DNA of 6,608 bases from Planktomarina sp. (GTDB taxonomy: Bacteria > Pseudomonadota > Alphaproteobacteria > Rhodobacterales > Rhodobacteraceae), in assembly GCA_016780825.1 (NCBI GenBank), contig JADHLF010000067.1:1-6608 (forward strand), in the 5' to 3' direction. Of the stretch, positions 4,564 to 6,608 are shown in pieces. A program made the position numbers and the translations under genes. The notes below the pieces were generated by a model that had not been told where the DNA came from, made no database searches, and saw only the letters and a program-made list of their open reading frames with translations. Position 1 is the first letter of the stretch. Each line of letters opens with the position of its first letter.

Positions 4564-6608
4564 TTAGCTACAGCCCGATGTGCCGCCGCAGGTGTTGCAC
4601 TTCATACAGGTGCCGTTGCGCACCAATGTATAATTGCCGCATTCACCGCAAGGATCGCCTTCATACCCCTGCATTTTTGCCTTGGTGCGATCATCCATAA
4701 CCGCGGCAGTTGCCCCCTCGGAGCCGCGTGTGGTGATCGCCACAGCCGCATCCAAAGCCGACTCCATTGGCATTGCCTCAGCGGCGACGGCCCCCAGCAT
4801 TTGACCGCCCTGATAGACCACAAATTCTTGCGGCACCCGGTTGCGGTGATACCCCGTGGACACCATTTGCTTGAGCACTTCGATCCCTTTGACCGCTTTG
4901 CTCTCTTCCACAGCGCGCAGGTTGGAGGCCCCTTCCTCTTCTCCGCGGCCAATGTCGTCAAAGGACGCGCCCTCGGGCTTAACATGGGCCAGATCTTCGC
5001 GGTCGAGATAGGAGACCGCCAATTCCCGGAAGATGTAATCCAAAATAGAGGTGGCATTCTTTATGCTGTCGTTGCCTTGCACCATGCCCGCTGGCTCAAA
5101 TTTGGTGAAGGTGAAAGCGTCCACGAATTCGTCCAGCGGCACGCCATATTGCAGACCGACAGAGACCGCGATGGCAAAGTTATTCATCATCGCCCGGAAT
5201 CCCGCGCCCTCCTTGTGCATATCGATGAAGATCTCGCCCAATTGGCCATCCTCATACTCACCGGTGCGCAGATAGACCTTATGCCCGCCAACGATCGCCT
5301 TTTGCGTATAGCCCCGGCGCCGTTGTGGCATTTTCTCTCGGTTCGAGCGGATCACCTCTTTGATCACCACTTTTTCGACAATTTTCTCTGCCAAAACCAC
5401 GGCTTTTTCTTGGGCGGAACCGGTTGCAAGTATCTTTTCGGCCTCCTCATCATCTTCGACCAGCGAAGCGGCCAGAGGTTGCGACAGCTTGGAGCCATCG
5501 CGATACAAAGCATTGGCCTTGATTCCCAAAGACCAGCTCAATTCATAGGCCGCCTGACACTCCTCAATGGTTGCGTCATTGGGCATATTGATGGTTTTGG
5601 AAATTGCACCCGAGATAAAGGACTGTGCGGCGGCCATCATATAGATATGGCTGTTCACGCTCAGATACCGTTTGCCCTTCTTGCCACAAGGATTGGCGCA
5701 ATCGAAGATGCTGTAATGCTCTTGTTTCAGATGCGGCGCACCTTCCAAAGTCATTGTGCCGCAAACATGGTCATTGGCCGCATCAATATCTGCCCGGCTA
5801 AAGCCTAAATGCGTGAGCAAATCGAAGCTTGGATCCATGAGCTTGGCTTCTGGAATGCCCAAAACACCGGTGCAGAAGTTTGCCCCTAAGGTCCATTGAT
5901 TGAACACAAAGCGAATATCAAAAGCAGACGGCAGCGCCGTTTCAATCTTGTCAATTTCAGCCTGGCCAAAGCCATGTCCAATCAATGCCGTGTGATTGAT
6001 TCCAGGTGCATTGCCCAGTGACCCATGCCCCACAGCATAGCTGACAATCTCTTCAATTTCATTGCTGCGGTAGCCTTGTTTGGCCAATGCCGCCGGCACC
6101 GATTGGTTGATGATCTTGAAATATCCGCCACCTGCGAGCTTTTTGAATTTCACCAAGGCGAAATCTGGCTCAATGCCCGTCGTGTCACAATCCATAACCA
6201 GACCGATGGTGCCGGTTGGAGCAATCACTGTGGATTGCGCATTGCGGTAGCCGTGCTTTTCCCCCAGAGCGATGGCTGTATCCCAACTCTGTTTTGAGAG
6301 GGCCACCAGGCGTTGATCAGGGCAATTCGCATGATCGAGCGGCACAGGCTTGATGGCAAGACCTTCATAGCCGTCGCTTTTTCCATAGGCCGCATTGCGG
6401 TGATTGCGCATCACACGCAGCATGCTGTCGGAATTTTTCTTGTAGCCCGGGAAAGGCCCCAATTCGCCCGCCATTTCGGCCGAGGTGGCATAGGCCACAC
6501 CGGTCATCACAGCTGTGAGCGCGCCGCAGAGCGCCCGGCCCTCGTCACTGTCATAGCCCAACCCCATATTCATCAACAACCCGCCGATATTGGCATAGCC
6601 GAGACCCA
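4564..6608 (-). CDS. nrdJ: Adenosylcobalamin-dependent (class II) ribonucleotide reductase, C-terminal part
   Basis: NrdJ reduces ribonucleotides to deoxyribonucleotides in the cytoplasm, using a radical generated from coenzyme B12, so it needs neither oxygen nor a separate radical subunit. The frame is open to the window edge; 680 whole residues plus a stop are present, and the N-terminal part is missing. Numbering from the first whole codon (6606), the catalytic barrel end starts with GLGYANIGGLLMNMGLGYDS (1-20). It then shows the phosphate-binding loop APTGTIG (129-135), MDCDTTGIEPDFALVKFKKLAGGG (138-161), HLKQEHYSIFDCANPCG (292-308) and SGAISKTINMPNDAT (332-346). After a charged linker (about 375-432) comes a TSCPD-type domain, GHKVYLRTGEYEDGQLGEIFIDMHKEGAGFRAMM (441-474). 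The end is a six-cysteine zinc-ribbon tail (C653, C656, C667, C670, C673, C679). The finger-loop active-site cysteine and glutamate (N-x-C-x-E region) should lie upstream. An in-frame TTG at 6579 is internal, not the start. Any B12 riboswitch or promoter would also be outside. Confidence 0.96.
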   Translation of the reverse strand, partial: GLGYANIGGLLMNMGLGYDSDEGRALCGALTAVMTGVAYATSAEMAGELGPFPGYKKNSDSMLRVMRNHRNAAYGKSDGYEGLAIKPVPLDHANCPDQRLVALSKQSWDTAIALGEKHGYRNAQSTVIAPTGTIGLVMDCDTTGIEPDFALVKFKKLAGGGYFKIINQSVPAALAKQGYRSNEIEEIVSYAVGHGSLGNAPGINHTALIGHGFGQAEIDKIETALPSAFDIRFVFNQWTLGANFCTGVLGIPEAKLMDPSFDLLTHLGFSRADIDAANDHVCGTMTLEGAPHLKQEHYSIFDCANPCGKKGKRYLSVNSHIYMMAAAQSFISGAISKTINMPNDATIEECQAAYELSWSLGIKANALYRDGSKLSQPLAASLVEDDEEAEKILATGSAQEKAVVLAEKIVEKVVIKEVIRSNREKMPQRRRGYTQKAIVGGHKVYLRTGEYEDGQLGEIFIDMHKEGAGFRAMMNNFAIAVSVGLQYGVPLDEFVDAFTFTKFEPAGMVQGNDSIKNATSILDYIFRELAVSYLDREDLAHVKPEGASFDDIGRGEEEGASNLRAVEESKAVKGIEVLKQMVSTGYHRNRVPQEFVVYQGGQMLGAVAAEAMPMESALDAAVAITTRGSEGATAAVMDDRTKAKMQGYEGDPCGECGNYTLVRNGTCMKCNTCGGTSGCS

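Noticed and set aside
4555..5808. A 417-codon open frame on the + strand opposite nrdJ
   Set aside because: It lies entirely antisense to a well-conserved coding region. Its protein is rich in His, Arg, Cys and Ala with no recognisable domain, as expected of a shadow frame in GC-rich DNA.
6571..6579. Start codon of nrdJ at 6579 (TTG) or at the nearby ATG
   Set aside because: The frame continues upstream to the window edge with family-typical GLGYANIGG, and the active-site half of the enzyme must lie before it. The codons are internal.

Overview
The window reads as chromosomal DNA of an alphaproteobacterium, most likely a marine Rhodobacterales (Roseobacter-group) species. The basis is protein character: an enlarged TRAP permease pair, an alphaproteobacterial-style Bpt and a long B12-dependent NrdJ. 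The base composition looks moderately GC-rich by eye. Genus and species cannot be fixed from this sequence alone.

The left half (1-3522, + strand) is a tripartite TRAP uptake operon. It holds the last 57 codons of a periplasmic substrate-binding protein (DctP-type), a strong stem-loop at 187-214, an enlarged small permease (DctQ-type, 298 aa), and 11 nt later a very large permease (DctM-type, 784 aa). The binding protein would capture an organic-acid-like solute in the periplasm. The Q and M subunits would then move it across the inner membrane using an ion gradient. The stem-loop between the binding-protein gene and the permease genes probably makes the binding protein more abundant than the permease. 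The operon ends at a perfect 11-bp hairpin (3541-3570) with A and T tracts on its two sides, so it can stop transcription from both directions.

The right half (3583-6608, - strand) converges on that hairpin. It holds bpt, the leucyl/arginyl-tRNA-protein transferase of the bacterial N-degron pathway. Upstream of bpt lies the C-terminal 680 residues of nrdJ, the adenosylcobalamin-dependent (class II) ribonucleotide reductase, whose start is outside the window. nrdJ has its own terminator with a UUCG tetraloop (4513-4539), so bpt is probably transcribed separately from within the 4405-4512 gap.

All substantial open frames on the strand opposite these genes look like shadows. I see no mobile element, CRISPR array, tRNA or rRNA. 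The window is mainly housekeeping and transport genes. The most unusual part is the architecture of the TRAP permease, which carries several large insertions and extra membrane segments, and I found no clear evidence of an undescribed system.
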